Shown: positions 44,985-54,393 of the stretch, piece after piece
Numbering within the stretch: the stretch's first letter is position 1
Layout of the letters: every line of letters begins with the position of its first letter
Translations under genes and position numbers: made by a program
Source of the DNA: Nodosilinea sp. E11
Lineage (GTDB): Bacteria > Cyanobacteriota > Cyanobacteriia > Phormidesmidales > Phormidesmidaceae
DNA length: 64,000 nt
NCBI RefSeq assembly: GCF_032813545.1
Contig: NZ_CP136520.1
Span: forward strand, 1,854,001 to 1,918,000
Reading direction: 5' to 3'
The notes under the pieces: generated by a model
What the model was told of the DNA's origin: nothing
Seen by the model: only the letters and a program-made list of their open reading frames with translations
Database searches by the model: none

Positions 44985-46286
44985 TTGGTCAGTACAGCCC
45001 CATTTAAAACAGCAAAATCAGAAGAAATTTTTGCCGCCGCCCAAAACCTGATGCCGGGCGGCGTCAGTTCTCCGGTACGCGCCTTTAAGTCAGTGGGCGG
45101 GCAGCCCATTGTGTTTGACCACGTCAAAGGTGCCTACATCTGGGATGTAGACGGCAATAAATATATTGACTACGTGGGCACCTGGGGGCCTGCCATCTGC
45201 GGTCATGCCCATCCTGAAGTGCTGGCAGCCCTGTCGGCAGCCCTGGAGAAAGGCACCAGCTTTGGTGCCCCCTGCTACCTCGAAAACGTGCTGGCCGAAA
45301 TGGTCATCCAGGCTGTGCCCAGCATCGAAATGGTGCGCTTTGTCAACTCTGGCACCGAGGCCTGTATGGCTGTGCTGCGGCTGATGCGCGCCTACACCGG
45401 ACGCAACAAAATTATCAAATTCTCCGGCTGCTACCACGGCCACGCCGACATGTTCTTGGTGCAGGCCGGGTCTGGAGTCGCCACTCTGGGTCTACCCGAC
45501 TCGCCGGGAGTGCCTAAGTCGGCTACCAGCGACACCCTCACCGCCCCCTACAACGACCTAGAGGCCGTCAAGGCTCTGTTCGCGCAAAATCCTGGCGAAA
45601 TTGCGGGGGTTATTCTAGAACCCGTGGTAGGTAACGCCGGATTTATCACCCCCGATGGTGGCTTTTTAGAGGGTTTGCGCGAGATTACCCGCGAGCACGA
45701 GGCCCTGCTGGTGTTTGACGAGGTGATGACCGGCTTCCGCATTGCCTACGGCGGTGCCCAGGCCAAGTTTAACGTCACCCCCGACCTCACCACCCTGGGT
45801 AAGGTAATTGGCGGCGGTCTACCCGTCGGGGCCTACGGCGGTCGCCGCGACATCATGGAAATGGTTGCCCCCGCTGGCCCGGTGTATCAGGCAGGTACCC
45901 TGTCGGGCAACCCCCTAGCCATGACCGCAGGCATTAAAACCCTGGAGCTGCTCCAGCGCCCCGGCAGCTACGATGAGCTAGAGCGGCTGACCGCCAAGCT
46001 CACCGAGGGGCTATTGCAGGCGGCGCGCGACGCGGGCCACGAGGTCTGTGGCGGCCACATCAGCGCTATGTTTGGCATGTTCTTTAACCCCGGTCCGATT
46101 AGCAACTTTGAAGATGCTAAGGGCTCTGACCTGGAGAAGTTTAGCCGCTTCCACCGGGGCATGCTAGAGCGCGGTGTCTACCTGGCCCCCTCACAGTACG
46201 AGGCGGGCTTTACCTCCCTGGCCCACACCGATGCGGATATCGACGCCACCATCGCCGCCGCCCGCGACGTATTGGCCTCGCTGTAA
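44985..46286 (+). CDS. hemL: Glutamate-1-semialdehyde 2,1-aminomutase
   Basis: Makes 5-aminolevulinate for chlorophyll, bilin and heme. 433 residues, PLP-dependent class III aminotransferase fold; the PLP lysine is in [24 protein letters not shown] near the N-terminus is typical of HemL. The start is a TTG, supported by AGAGGA seven bases before it and by alignment with the family. A strong terminator follows. Confidence 0.96.
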   Translation: MVSTAPFKTAKSEEIFAAAQNLMPGGVSSPVRAFKSVGGQPIVFDHVKGAYIWDVDGNKYIDYVGTWGPAICGHAHPEVLAALSAALEKGTSFGAPCYLENVLAEMVIQAVPSIEMVRFVNSGTEACMAVLRLMRAYTGRNKIIKFSGCYHGHADMFLVQAGSGVATLGLPDSPGVPKSATSDTLTAPYNDLEAVKALFAQNPGEIAGVILEPVVGNAGFITPDGGFLEGLREITREHEALLVFDEVMTGFRIAYGGAQAKFNVTPDLTTLGKVIGGGLPVGAYGGRRDIMEMVAPAGPVYQAGTLSGNPLAMTAGIKTLELLQRPGSYDELERLTAKLTEGLLQAARDAGHEVCGGHISAMFGMFFNPGPISNFEDAKGSDLEKFSRFHRGMLERGVYLAPSQYEAGFTSLAHTDADIDATIAAARDVLASL

Positions 46287-46308
46287 GTTAGCCACGCACC
46301 CAACCCCA

Positions 46309-46341
46309 AAACCCCCGAGTTCTTTAAGAACTCGGGGGTTT
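46309..46341. terminator. Hairpin terminator after hemL
   Basis: A 16-pair stem with almost no loop, AAACCCCCGAGTTCTT pairing with its complement around 46325, 23 bases after the hemL stop. Its end GGGGGTTT is followed by GCTG, so only a short T-run is present. Confidence 0.75.
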
Positions 46342-46459
46342 GCTGCACAGGCACAACTAACCACTCAATCAATTCAGGCTAAACTTTGGACAGACCAAAG
46401 CCAGCAATAGACCTGTTGAACGCAACTTCGCTGCGGTGAGGTAATTCCAACTATCGTTC

Positions 46460-46519
46460 GGGGGGCATGGCATGCGCCCTGCACCATTTTGGGGGTAGCC
46501 AAGTCGAATTTGATAGAAG
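46460..46519. repeat. Dispersed repeat, family 1, copy D
   Basis: Contains GGGGGCATGGCATGCGCCCT and the right arm GGGGGTAGCCAAGTCGAATT. The left half of the palindrome has lost one GC step compared with copies A and C. It lies between the two terminators of hemL and apcD. Confidence 0.7.
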
Positions 46520-46558
46520 GGGGAAAGTGCGATCGCCCCGTCAATCTTGCCCAAATGT

Positions 46559-46591
46559 AAAAGCCCGGCTTCTTTGAGAAGCCGGGCTTTT
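46559..46591 (-). terminator. Rho-independent terminator of apcD
   Basis: AAAAGCCCGGCTTCTT pairs with AGAAGCCGGGCTTTT (sum 93150, one G-T pair) around a 1-3 base loop; on the minus strand the stem ends in TTTT. It lies 17 bases after the apcD stop. Confidence 0.8.
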
Positions 46592-46608
46592 GTAGTGTTA
46601 GCTAGAGA

Positions 46609-47094
46609 CTACGACATCGCTTGGATGATGTAGTCGAAGTAGGGTTGGGTGGCGGCGGCGTCTTCATCAGACAACAGGTTCAGAGAAGCATCCTTGAGGC
46701 AGCGGATGGCTTCGGCCATACCGGGGACCGGTACATCTAAAGCGTTGTACATTTCGCGGACGCCTACGATACCGATAGCTTCGATGGGGGTCTGGTCACC
46801 AGCCAGCACGCCATAGGTGACTAGACGCAGGTACCAGCCGTAATCGCGGATGCAGAGGGCACGCTGCTTTTGGCCATAGGCATTGCCACCGGGGGCGATG
46901 AAGTCGGGCCGCCGCCGCCACAGCTCCCTGCTGGCCTGGTCAACAATTTTCTTCTCGTTTTCAGACAGGGTGGCGGCGATGCGGGTGCGCTGTTCGCCGG
47001 TCTTCAAAAATTCTTCAATGGCCTTGAGCTCGCCGGTGGTTGGGTAGCGCAGCTCGTCGTCGGCATTCAAAATAACTTGGCTAACAACAGACAT
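46609..47094 (-). CDS. apcD: Allophycocyanin alpha-B subunit
   Basis: 161 residues. A terminal energy emitter of the phycobilisome core, passing excitation on to the photosystems, notably PSI. It begins [18 protein letters not shown], diagnostic of ApcD rather than ApcA. The phycocyanobilin-binding cysteine is Cys81 in [14 protein letters not shown]. The gene stands alone, apart from the apcABC operon, as is usual for apcD. Confidence 0.95.
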   Translation of the reverse strand: MSVVSQVILNADDELRYPTTGELKAIEEFLKTGEQRTRIAATLSENEKKIVDQASRELWRRRPDFIAPGGNAYGQKQRALCIRDYGWYLRLVTYGVLAGDQTPIEAIGIVGVREMYNALDVPVPGMAEAIRCLKDASLNLLSDEDAAATQPYFDYIIQAMS

Positions 47095-47610
47095 AGTTAA
47101 AAATGACGGGGATGACCTATTTCATTGATAGTTTAGCGACTTGGGGGTCTATAGGGAAAGTTAAATTCTCATTTAGTTGTCGGTAAATGAGTCGAGCCAG
47201 AGCGAGGCACAGCCAGAAAAACAGCTCAAAAACAGGGTATCGGTATTATTTTCGCCGGTTTGGCTAGCGAAAGACCCGCTGAGAACTGGCGGCAGCTATG
47301 TAACATTTTTGCAATGATTCAGCCAATCTAAGCGCCTAGATCGACTCCGCATTCCGACTCGATAACCTAGGGATATAGCCACCGCCAGAACCGTTAGGAC
47401 ATGACCGATACCCCTGAAGTGATGGCTATACGCCATTGCGCCGTCCCAGTTTTTAACCGGAGCAGAGACCGAGGTCCTAAGCGCAATGGCCATCGCTACA
47501 CGTAACCTTCGCCTTGCCATGCCAAAACCTTGGCTCAGCATCAACGTTTGCTTTAGAGCAACCTGTTTTTGGGCCAATGTTCACAACCAACTGGCTACGG
47601 GCTTATGGGG
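47095..47610. other. 516-base gene-free region between apcD and dnaJ
   Basis: Holds the apcD promoter on its left. A perfect 10-base inverted repeat, GCCATTGCGC (47432-47441) and GCGCAATGGC (47481-47490), encloses 39 bases. A 93-codon minus-strand frame (47296-47577) has no recognisable domain or ribosome-binding site and was not called. Confidence 0.45.
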
Positions 47611-48567
47611 CTACAGCAGGTTGGCGCGGGGGCGAAAACGCTCGGTCTGGCGCAGTTCTTCGTAGAGGGCTTTTTCGCGATCGCTCAACCCCTGGGGCAC
47701 GACTACCTCTAGTTCAACAATTTGGTCGCCCCGACGCTCTTTGCCTATGGGGTAGCCTCGCCCCGCTAGCTGGATAATCTGCCCAGTCTGTGCCCCCTGG
47801 GGCAGGGTGGTGCGCACGGGGCCATCTAGCGTGGGGATATCGATCGCACTACCCAAAGCTGCCTCGCTGGGGGTGATGGGCACCTGGCAGTACACATCGT
47901 TGCCCTGGAGGGTGTAGAACGGGTGCGGATCGACCTGAATGCGTAGGTATAGATTGCCGCCGCCCACGCCCTGGCCCCGCAGGCGAATGCGCTGGCCGGT
48001 GACCATGCCAGCGGGCATGTTGACTTCGAGCGATCGTCCGTCTTCAAGTCGAATGCGCTCACGCCCACCCCGAAAGGCTTTTTCGAGGGGAACGGTGAGA
48101 TCGGCTTCGGCATCGCGGCGGCCCGGTGTGGTGGTGGCCCCGTAGGCTGTACTATCGGCGGTGTAGCCATTGGTTTCGACGGCATTGCTCGCCCCCCGTC
48201 GGGTGCCAGGGCGACGGTTGAGGAGCTGATCGACAAATATGTTGAAGTCAGGGAATTCGCCAAAACCAAAATCTTCTAGGGAAATTCGCCCACTGAAAAG
48301 ATCGCCGACCCCGGCCTTTTGCTCGGGCTTGAAGCCCTCCTGTTGCCAATACTCGCTGAATTTCTCGTACTGGGTACGCTTTTCGGCGTCGGAGAGGACG
48401 GTGTAGGCCTCGCTGACCAACTTAAACTGCTCCTCGGCAGCCTGGTCACCGGGGTTGAGGTCGGGGTGGTATTGCCGAGCGAGCTTTCGGTAGGCCTGCT
48501 TAATATCGCTAGCGGTTGCGGCTCTGGCAACCCCCAGAATGTCGTAATAGTTCCGAAAGTTCTCCAT
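47611..48567 (-). CDS. dnaJ: DnaJ-type co-chaperone (no zinc-finger domain), partner of DnaK3
   Basis: 318 residues. J domain at 6-70 with the HPD motif (YHPDLNPGD); a Gly/Phe-type linker with ISLEDFGFGEF; then two substrate-binding beta-domains (about 165-300). The cysteine-rich domain is missing, so it is the class B (CbpA/DnaJ3) type. It follows dnaK3 on the same strand after 133 bases. In cyanobacteria dnaK3 and dnaJ3 are typically adjacent and act near the thylakoid membrane. Confidence 0.9.
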   Translation of the reverse strand: MENFRNYYDILGVARAATASDIKQAYRKLARQYHPDLNPGDQAAEEQFKLVSEAYTVLSDAEKRTQYEKFSEYWQQEGFKPEQKAGVGDLFSGRISLEDFGFGEFPDFNIFVDQLLNRRPGTRRGASNAVETNGYTADSTAYGATTTPGRRDAEADLTVPLEKAFRGGRERIRLEDGRSLEVNMPAGMVTGQRIRLRGQGVGGGNLYLRIQVDPHPFYTLQGNDVYCQVPITPSEAALGSAIDIPTLDGPVRTTLPQGAQTGQIIQLAGRGYPIGKERRGDQIVELEVVVPQGLSDREKALYEELRQTERFRPRANLL

Positions 48568-48700
48568 AGAGGGCGGGTAGGTGGCGAGCTAGGACGTGGC
48601 AAAGGGGGAGTAGATAGGCAAATGGCTCTGACCAGAGCGCAGTCGGTTGTCTGGCGGGCAGGCTTTGCCGACCTAGGGCATGCCTAAGGCGAGAAGCTGG

Positions 48701-51508
48701 CTAGAGCCATTCGTCTCGATCGCTCCAGTTGTCGTCATCGTAGCGGGGGGCAGGGCGACGATTGGCATTCGCATCGCTGGGGCGTCTATCTGCCGGCGGG
48801 GGAGCCTGCGGGACTCTTTGCCGGTCGGCCTCGGGCCTGCGATCGGGGGTAGCGTCTGGGCGAGGGGCCTGACTGGCTGGAGGCCGACTGGATGAAGACG
48901 GCTGGCCCCAGGGGTCGTCGTTCCAGGGGTCTTGGCGCGGGGTGTCTGGAGCTGAACCGGGCCGGTCGTAGTTGTCGTAGCTTTGGCTGCCATAGTCAGC
49001 CTCGCCATAGCCCCGTTCTGGCCCAGGACGACTACGCTGATCGTCGTAGCCCGAGGGGGCGTAGCCCGTGCCGGGGTCAGAATTTTGGGGTTGCCGCCGG
49101 TAGTCTGAGCCGTAGTCTGGGTCGTAGTCTGGGCGGTTATAACCGGGCTGGTCATAGCCGGAGCGATCGCTGCCTCGGCCATAGTCTGACTGACCGTAAT
49201 CGGCGCGGTCATAACCGGCTTGGCCGTAGTCTGAGGCAGGCGGCTGAGACCGACTGGGGGTTGACCCACGATTCTCCCCTGGGGAGGGACCACGGTCGTA
49301 GGCTTGGTTGCTGTAACCTCGCTCTGCGTCGCGATCGTCACCATAGCCGTAGCCTGAGCCACCGCTGGGGCGGTTGCTTGCTGGCGGTGTGCCCTGATTG
49401 CCATAGCTCTGGTTGCCATAGCCCTGGTTGCCGTAGCCCTGATTGCCATAGCTCTGACCGCTATACCCCGTTGTACCGTAGGCCCGATTGTCATAGGCAG
49501 GGGGGCCGTAGGGCTGCTGCCCGCCCGAGCGACCGCGATTGTCGTAGTCCCAGTCGTCGTCCCAATTGCCCCAGGAGGATGACCCCTGGTAGCCGTAGTT
49601 GGGCCGCGCATCAAGGTCGTCGTCGAAGGTGAAGGTTTTCTTGAGGGTGCTGCCAATCTGGCCGAGAATGCCGCCTTCGGGGGCGTCGTCGGCCTCGTAG
49701 AGGTAGGCCTCGCGGTTGAGGTCGTAGAGCTCGTCTTGCAGCTCGGCCTGGGCAATGTCAATGCCGCGCTCATCGCTCTGCTCGAGGTAGTCACGCAGCT
49801 CTTGCACTAACCCTTCAATGCGGCGGCGGCGATCGCGGGCAAACTGCATGCCAAAGTCAAGGGCCACCTCCCGCAGCAGCCGCTCCGCCTGGAAGGTCAG
49901 GGCCTCAGCCCGGTTGCGCTTCTCAACCCGCTCCCGCTGGAGGCGATCGGTCTCGGCAAACTCTTCGGCCTCGCGGATCATCCGCTGCACTTCGCCTTCG
50001 TCCAGGTTGGATGCTCCCTGCACCGTCAAGCTCTGCTCACGGCCAGTGGTCTTATCCATAGCCGACACTTGCAAAATGCCATTGGCGTCGATGTCAAAGG
50101 ACACCAGCACTTGAGGAACGCCCCGAGGTGCGGGAGGAATGCCCATCAGCTTGAAGCGGCCCAGAGATTTGTTGTCGGCCCCCATTTCGCGTTCACCCTG
50201 GAGCACATGCACCTCTACAGAAGTCTGGTTGTTCTCAGAGGTGGAAAAAATATCCGATCGCCGTACCGGAATCGTGGTGTTGCGGGGAATCACCTTCTTC
50301 ATCACGCCGCCGATGGTCTCTAGCCCCAGCGACAGCGAGGTGACATCGAGCAGCATGATGTCCTGCACTTCCTGGGTGATGATGCCCGCCTGCACGGCAG
50401 CACCCACGGCCACGGCCTCATCGGGGTTGACATTTTGGCTGGGTTCCAGGCCAATCAGCGATCGCACCAGATCCTGGACCATGGGCATGCGGCTACCGCC
50501 ACCCACCAGCACCACTTCGTCAATGTCGTTAGGCGTCAGCCCTGCATCGCTGAGGGCCTGCTTGAGCGGAGCCCTCAGGGCGCTGACCAAGTCGCCGCAA
50601 AGCCCCTCAAACTGCGATCGGCTAAGGCGAGTCTCGATATGCTTAGGCCCATCGGGGGTCGCCGTGATAAACGGCAGGCTAATTTCAGTACTGGCCACCC
50701 CAGACAGCTCAATCTTGGCTTTTTCAGCCGCCTCAGTGAGTCGCTGCAACGCCTGTCGATCTTTGCGCAGATCGATGCCTTCTTTTTCGAGAAACTGATC
50801 GGCTAGCCAATCAACAATTTTGGTATCAAAGTTGGTACCCCCCAGCTGGGTGTCGCCGGAGGTCGATCGCACCTCAAACACGCCGTCGCCCACATCGAGA
50901 ATAGAGACGTCAAAGGTGCCGCCCCCGAGGTCGAACACCAAAATAGTCTCGTTTTGAACCTGGTCGAGGCCGTAGGCCAACGCCGCCGCCGTCGGCTCAT
51001 TGAGAATGCGCTTTACCTCTAGCCCGGCAATGCGCCCGGCATTGCGAGTAGCCTGTCGCTGAGCATCGTTAAAGTAGGCCGGCACAGTAATCACCGCCCC
51101 GGTCACCGGCTGACCCAGGTAGCGGCTGGCTTCATCGGCCAGCTTGCGCAGCACAACTGCCGAAATTTCTTCGGGGGCAAAGTCTTTTTCGAGCCGGGGG
51201 CAGCGAATTTTGACGTTGCCTGACTCATCGCGACGAATGGTGTAAGGTACCCGTTTCGACGACTGATCCAGCTCAGTGTAGCGACGCCCCATGTAGCGCT
51301 TGACGCCATAAAAGGTGTTTTGGGGGTTAAGCACCGCCTGCCGACGGGCCATCTGCCCCACCAGGCGTTCGCCTTCTTTGCTAAAGGCCACCACCGAGGG
51401 CGTCGTGCGCATGCCTTCGGCGTTGGCAATTACCACAGGCTTGCCACCCTCCATTACAGAGACCACTGAGTTGGTCGTGCCCAGGTCGATGCCAACTACT
51501 TTTCCCAT
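48701..51508 (-). CDS. dnaK: DnaK3-type Hsp70 with long Gly/Tyr/Asp-rich C-terminal tail
   Basis: 935 residues. The ATPase domain (1-385) has [25 protein letters not shown] and [10 protein letters not shown]; the substrate-binding domain (390-500) and lid (500-630) are normal. About 300 further residues follow: mostly Tyr, Gly, Asp, Asn, Gln, Ser and Pro, with GYGNQ-type repeats at about 686-710 and YD/DYG motifs throughout, ending [11 protein letters not shown]. Cyanobacterial DnaK3 proteins have extended C-termini, but this one is long and prion-like in composition. dnaJ follows. Membrane association is known for DnaK3; tail function is inference. Confidence 0.92.
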   Translation of the reverse strand: MGKVVGIDLGTTNSVVSVMEGGKPVVIANAEGMRTTPSVVAFSKEGERLVGQMARRQAVLNPQNTFYGVKRYMGRRYTELDQSSKRVPYTIRRDESGNVKIRCPRLEKDFAPEEISAVVLRKLADEASRYLGQPVTGAVITVPAYFNDAQRQATRNAGRIAGLEVKRILNEPTAAALAYGLDQVQNETILVFDLGGGTFDVSILDVGDGVFEVRSTSGDTQLGGTNFDTKIVDWLADQFLEKEGIDLRKDRQALQRLTEAAEKAKIELSGVASTEISLPFITATPDGPKHIETRLSRSQFEGLCGDLVSALRAPLKQALSDAGLTPNDIDEVVLVGGGSRMPMVQDLVRSLIGLEPSQNVNPDEAVAVGAAVQAGIITQEVQDIMLLDVTSLSLGLETIGGVMKKVIPRNTTIPVRRSDIFSTSENNQTSVEVHVLQGEREMGADNKSLGRFKLMGIPPAPRGVPQVLVSFDIDANGILQVSAMDKTTGREQSLTVQGASNLDEGEVQRMIREAEEFAETDRLQRERVEKRNRAEALTFQAERLLREVALDFGMQFARDRRRRIEGLVQELRDYLEQSDERGIDIAQAELQDELYDLNREAYLYEADDAPEGGILGQIGSTLKKTFTFDDDLDARPNYGYQGSSSWGNWDDDWDYDNRGRSGGQQPYGPPAYDNRAYGTTGYSGQSYGNQGYGNQGYGNQSYGNQGTPPASNRPSGGSGYGYGDDRDAERGYSNQAYDRGPSPGENRGSTPSRSQPPASDYGQAGYDRADYGQSDYGRGSDRSGYDQPGYNRPDYDPDYGSDYRRQPQNSDPGTGYAPSGYDDQRSRPGPERGYGEADYGSQSYDNYDRPGSAPDTPRQDPWNDDPWGQPSSSSRPPASQAPRPDATPDRRPEADRQRVPQAPPPADRRPSDANANRRPAPRYDDDNWSDRDEWL

Positions 51509-52036
51509 TCGCTCTGGCGTCTCCTTATCTGTCTGACTGCGTGCTCAATGAAGATTAGCACCGGGAGGGCATCGCTTCTGCCAACCTACTTACATCAACT
51601 GTCTTAATGATAGTCTGTCTCGGGCTGGCCTAGATTCTATCGCATAGCCTGAGGGGGCAAGAGATGGGGACGACAAGGAACAGCTAATCTTGATTCTTAA
51701 GGTGTTTAGCGGCGTTTGCTTGGTACCTATGGATAAACTGAAGAGAACGTTCAAAGCCTCGCGTTCCTAAATACTGGATTCTCAACCCCGCTGACCAAAA
51801 CGGTGCGAGTGCCGGCACAGCAGGAACAGGGGTTTAAACCCGTGGGCACCTTTGCGGGCGATCGCACCATCACCTCTACCTAGCTTGCCGGGCTAGAGGT
51901 CACTGTGGCTGAGCTGTTTGCGGCGGGCTTTGACACCTAGCTGTGCCCCTCGCCTGGCGGCGTAGAATCAGCCAACCGTTGATTGGGTCACCTCAGCGGC
52001 TAAAATCAAGAGCGCAGTGCACCCCGTTTGTGAGCT
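51509..52036. other. 528-base intergenic region upstream of dnaK3 and yebC
   Basis: Holds the dnaK3 promoter (minus) and the yebC promoter (plus) and, between them, a Uma2-like remnant at 51772-51940. No CIRCE-type inverted repeat was found upstream of dnaK3. An isolated palindrome GTTTAAAC is at 51832-51839. Confidence 0.4.
51772..51940 (+). pseudogene. Remnant of a Uma2-family (PD-(D/E)XK-like) gene
   Basis: Frame one reads YWILNPADQ, the usual Uma2 motif; after a frameshift around 51796 the next frame continues TVRVPAQQEQGFKPVGTF, then GDRTITST, an in-frame stop at 51878, then LAGLEVTVAELFAAGFDT and a stop at 51938. This is the C-terminal third of a Uma2 endonuclease domain in decay. The N-terminal part is gone. 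Uma2 genes are abundant in cyanobacteria and often degrade. Confidence 0.55.
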
Positions 52037-52813
52037 ATGGCAGGTCATAGTAAATGGGCCAATATCAAGCGACAAAAGGCCCGAGTCGATGCGGTCAAGG
52101 GCAAAGTCTTTGCCAAGATGTCGCGGGAGATTATTGTGGCGGCGCGTCAGGGGGGCGACCCGGCGGGCAATTTTCAGCTGCGCACAGCAATCGATAAGGC
52201 CAAAGCGGCGGGGGTGCCCAACGACAATATCGATCGCGCGATCGCCAAGGGCTCGGGCAACCTCGGGGCCGACGACAATTACGAAGCGATTCGCTACGAG
52301 GGCTACGGCCCCGGCGGCGTCGCCATTTTGATCGAAGCGCTGACCGACAACCGCAACCGCACCGCCGCCGACCTGCGCGCCGCCTTTAGCAAAAGCAACG
52401 GTAACTTGGGCGAAACGGGCTGCGTCGGCTGGATGTTTGAGCAAAAAGGGGTCGTCACCATTACCCACCCCGGCGACGAAGAGGCCCTGCTCGAAGCCGC
52501 CCTGGAGGGCGGCGCTGAAACCTACGACCTCACCACTGTGCTGGGTCGCCGCGACGAAGAGATTCTCGCGGTCGATCTCTTCTGTGACCCCGTCGACCTA
52601 GAAGCCCTCGACACGAGCCTCAAAGCCCAGGGGCTGACCGTTCACCAAACTGAGCTGCGCTGGATTCCTAGCAATACGATCGCAGTGGATGACCCCGACC
52701 AGGCTCGCCTGCTGGTGAAGCTCATGGACGCCCTCGAAGACCTCGATGATGTGCAGTCGGTCACCGCCAACTTTGACATGGCCGAGGAGATGATGGCAGA
52801 TATGGCGGCCTAG
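52037..52813 (+). CDS. yebC: YebC/PmpR family protein (transcription or translation factor)
   Basis: 258 residues. It begins [19 protein letters not shown], the family hallmark, with [20 protein letters not shown] next. Members have been described as DNA-binding regulators and, more recently, as ribosome-associated factors easing stalling at proline stretches. Its stop codon is the left edge of a perfect palindrome. Confidence 0.95.
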   Translation: MAGHSKWANIKRQKARVDAVKGKVFAKMSREIIVAARQGGDPAGNFQLRTAIDKAKAAGVPNDNIDRAIAKGSGNLGADDNYEAIRYEGYGPGGVAILIEALTDNRNRTAADLRAAFSKSNGNLGETGCVGWMFEQKGVVTITHPGDEEALLEAALEGGAETYDLTTVLGRRDEEILAVDLFCDPVDLEALDTSLKAQGLTVHQTELRWIPSNTIAVDDPDQARLLVKLMDALEDLDDVQSVTANFDMAEEMMADMAA

Positions 52814-52840
52814 TGATCCAGCGCGATCGCGCTGGATCAC
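52813..52840. terminator. 28-base perfect palindrome with HIP1 core, overlapping both convergent stop codons
   Basis: GTGATCCAGCGCGA and its exact complement form a 14-pair structure centred at 52826/52827; the centre is a HIP1 octamer GCGATCGC (52823-52830). The left edge includes the last base of the yebC stop; the minus-strand gene's stop (52837-52839) lies inside the right edge. Confidence 0.55.
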
Positions 52841-54075
52841 GCTTCCATTTCCTGAGACGCGCCGCAGTGGCGGCAGTAGGGCAGGTACTTGTAAGTGGGC
52901 TGGTGGCAGTGGCCGCACTCTACGTCTTGGTGGTAACCACAGTGGGGGCAGTGGGTGTCGCCCAGGCGAAGCTTTTTGGCGCAGCGAATACACTTCTGAT
53001 TTTGCACTCGCCCTGCCACCTGAAGCCGAGGGTTGAGCACCACCTTTTGAAAGAATTTGATTATGCCGTAGCCCACCAGGGGCACCAGAAAAATGTAGAG
53101 GTAGTTGAGCAAAAACAGCAGCCCCCCCAGCAGGGCAAACAACACCTCTGACAGCCAGCGGGCGATCGCCCCAAACTGAAGCACCTCAAAGACCTTGATC
53201 ACCAGGGGAATGCAAAAAATCACCAGCAGATGCCAGCTTTGCAGCGCAATCAAGCCGTAGCCACGCCGCTCTGCAGTGCGGTGAACCGCCCAGGCCAAAC
53301 CGATCAGGGGCAGCAAGAACAGGCCCTGAAACAGCATCTGCACCGTGGGGTACCAAAACGAGGATCGCTGAAACTGGCGATCGAGCTGCTGAAACTGGCT
53401 GTCGTTGTCGAGCAGGGTAAGAAACTGCTGGCTGGCGGAGGTTTGGGCGAGCTGGGTTTGGAGGGCGCTCTGCTGCGATCGCAGCTCCTCCAGTTGAGCG
53501 TTGTTGCGATCGAGGGTGGCGCGGGCCTGAGAGGCCTCGACCTGGTTGATCGACTGATCTTGGGGCTGCCCGGCGATCTGCTCTAACAGGGTCGAGTCGT
53601 ACTGGCTGCGAATGGTCTGGTTTTCTTGCTCCAGAGTGGCAATGGTCTGCTGAGTCTGGTCGAGGCGGCTGAGAATGTCCCGGTTTTCGGGGATGTTGAG
53701 GCCATCGGCGGTGGCGGCATAGTCGAGGCAAATGGGGGACACTTCGCCCAGGTGGCCCTCGCCACCCCGGCGGTAGTCGTCGGCCCAGCTAAAGCTGGGG
53801 TCGTCAGGAAACCGCATGGTGTTGCGGAGAATGTCGTAGTTGCGATCGCCCTGGGTTTGGGCTCGATACCCGGCCCAGGGGCTGTGGCAGGGGTAAGCCT
53901 GGTAGGGAGCCATGGGCCAGCGGCTAATGTCATTGAGGCCGCTAAACACGTTGAACAGAATGAACAGGTCGATCAAAATGATCACCGCCAGGCTAGCCCG
54001 GTTGACGGGCTCGTTGTTGACGGTGCGGGCCTGCCTAAAAAACCGGCGAAACTGCCGACGAACACGGGTAAACAT
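52837..54075 (-). CDS. Membrane protein with coiled coil and C-terminal double zinc ribbon
   Basis: 412 residues. One helix near the N-terminus (about 28-48); a soluble segment with a coiled coil rich in Gln/Leu (about 135-235, TLEQENQTIRSQYDST and similar); three to four helices (about 242-345); then eight cysteines in two ribbon-like pairs (CIRC, CPHC, CGHC, CRHC). Several cyanobacterial genomes carry such a protein. Function is unknown; the ribbons suggest a protein or nucleic acid contact on the cytosolic side. Confidence 0.75.
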   Translation of the reverse strand: MFTRVRRQFRRFFRQARTVNNEPVNRASLAVIILIDLFILFNVFSGLNDISRWPMAPYQAYPCHSPWAGYRAQTQGDRNYDILRNTMRFPDDPSFSWADDYRRGGEGHLGEVSPICLDYAATADGLNIPENRDILSRLDQTQQTIATLEQENQTIRSQYDSTLLEQIAGQPQDQSINQVEASQARATLDRNNAQLEELRSQQSALQTQLAQTSASQQFLTLLDNDSQFQQLDRQFQRSSFWYPTVQMLFQGLFLLPLIGLAWAVHRTAERRGYGLIALQSWHLLVIFCIPLVIKVFEVLQFGAIARWLSEVLFALLGGLLFLLNYLYIFLVPLVGYGIIKFFQKVVLNPRLQVAGRVQNQKCIRCAKKLRLGDTHCPHCGYHQDVECGHCHQPTYKYLPYCRHCGASQEMEA

Positions 54076-54172
54076 AGCTCAGACTCCTGCGGTGTGCTGC
54101 TCCGACTGTAGCCCTAGCGACGGTTATCGCGTTTTTCCCCAGACAGTTTCTGGTTCTGTCCTGATGGAGGGA

Positions 54173-54206
54173 GTGGAGGGGTGGAGGGGTGGAGGGGTGG
54201 AGGGGG
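54173..54206 (+). repeat. Tandem GTGGAGGG repeat, G-quadruplex-type tract
   Basis: Four copies of an 8-base unit (54173-54204) give four runs of four or five G separated by TGGA, an ideal G-quadruplex motif on the plus strand. It lies between the zinc-ribbon membrane gene and the transsulfuration gene, whose 3' end is about 190 bases to the right. Confidence 0.65.
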
Positions 54207-54312
54207 TTGGCTGGTCCTGCTAAAGGCGCTGTAGCCAACGTAGGGTGGGTTAGTGACCACCACCCATGACAATCCTGGCAACCAAAGTACCGAAGAATTT
54301 TGCTTCCTCCCA

Positions 54313-54338
54313 AGGGCGCAGGCCCTGCGCCCCTATAG
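54313..54338 (-). repeat. Dispersed repeat, family 1, short copy E (inverted)
   Basis: AAGGGCGCAGGCCCTGCGCC followed by CCTATAGG. On the minus strand it reads TAGGGGCGCAGGGCCTGCGC, close to the core of copies A and C, without the right arm. Confidence 0.5.
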
Positions 54339-54393
54339 GGGGGGCTCTTCTTTCCCAGAAATCACCTCAGGTCAATCTTCTGGGGAAACCACC

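Noticed and set aside
47296-47577. Basic 93-codon minus-strand frame between apcD and dnaJ
   Set aside because: No family, ribosome-binding site or signal; it contains the 10-base inverted repeat, which suits non-coding DNA better.
48673-49794. Long open frame antisense to the dnaK3 tail (373 codons, Thr/Ala/Arg-rich), and another on the plus strand at 48892-49632
   Set aside because: Both are shadows of the repetitive GC-rich tail: their composition mirrors the sense repeats, with no domain and no ribosome-binding site.
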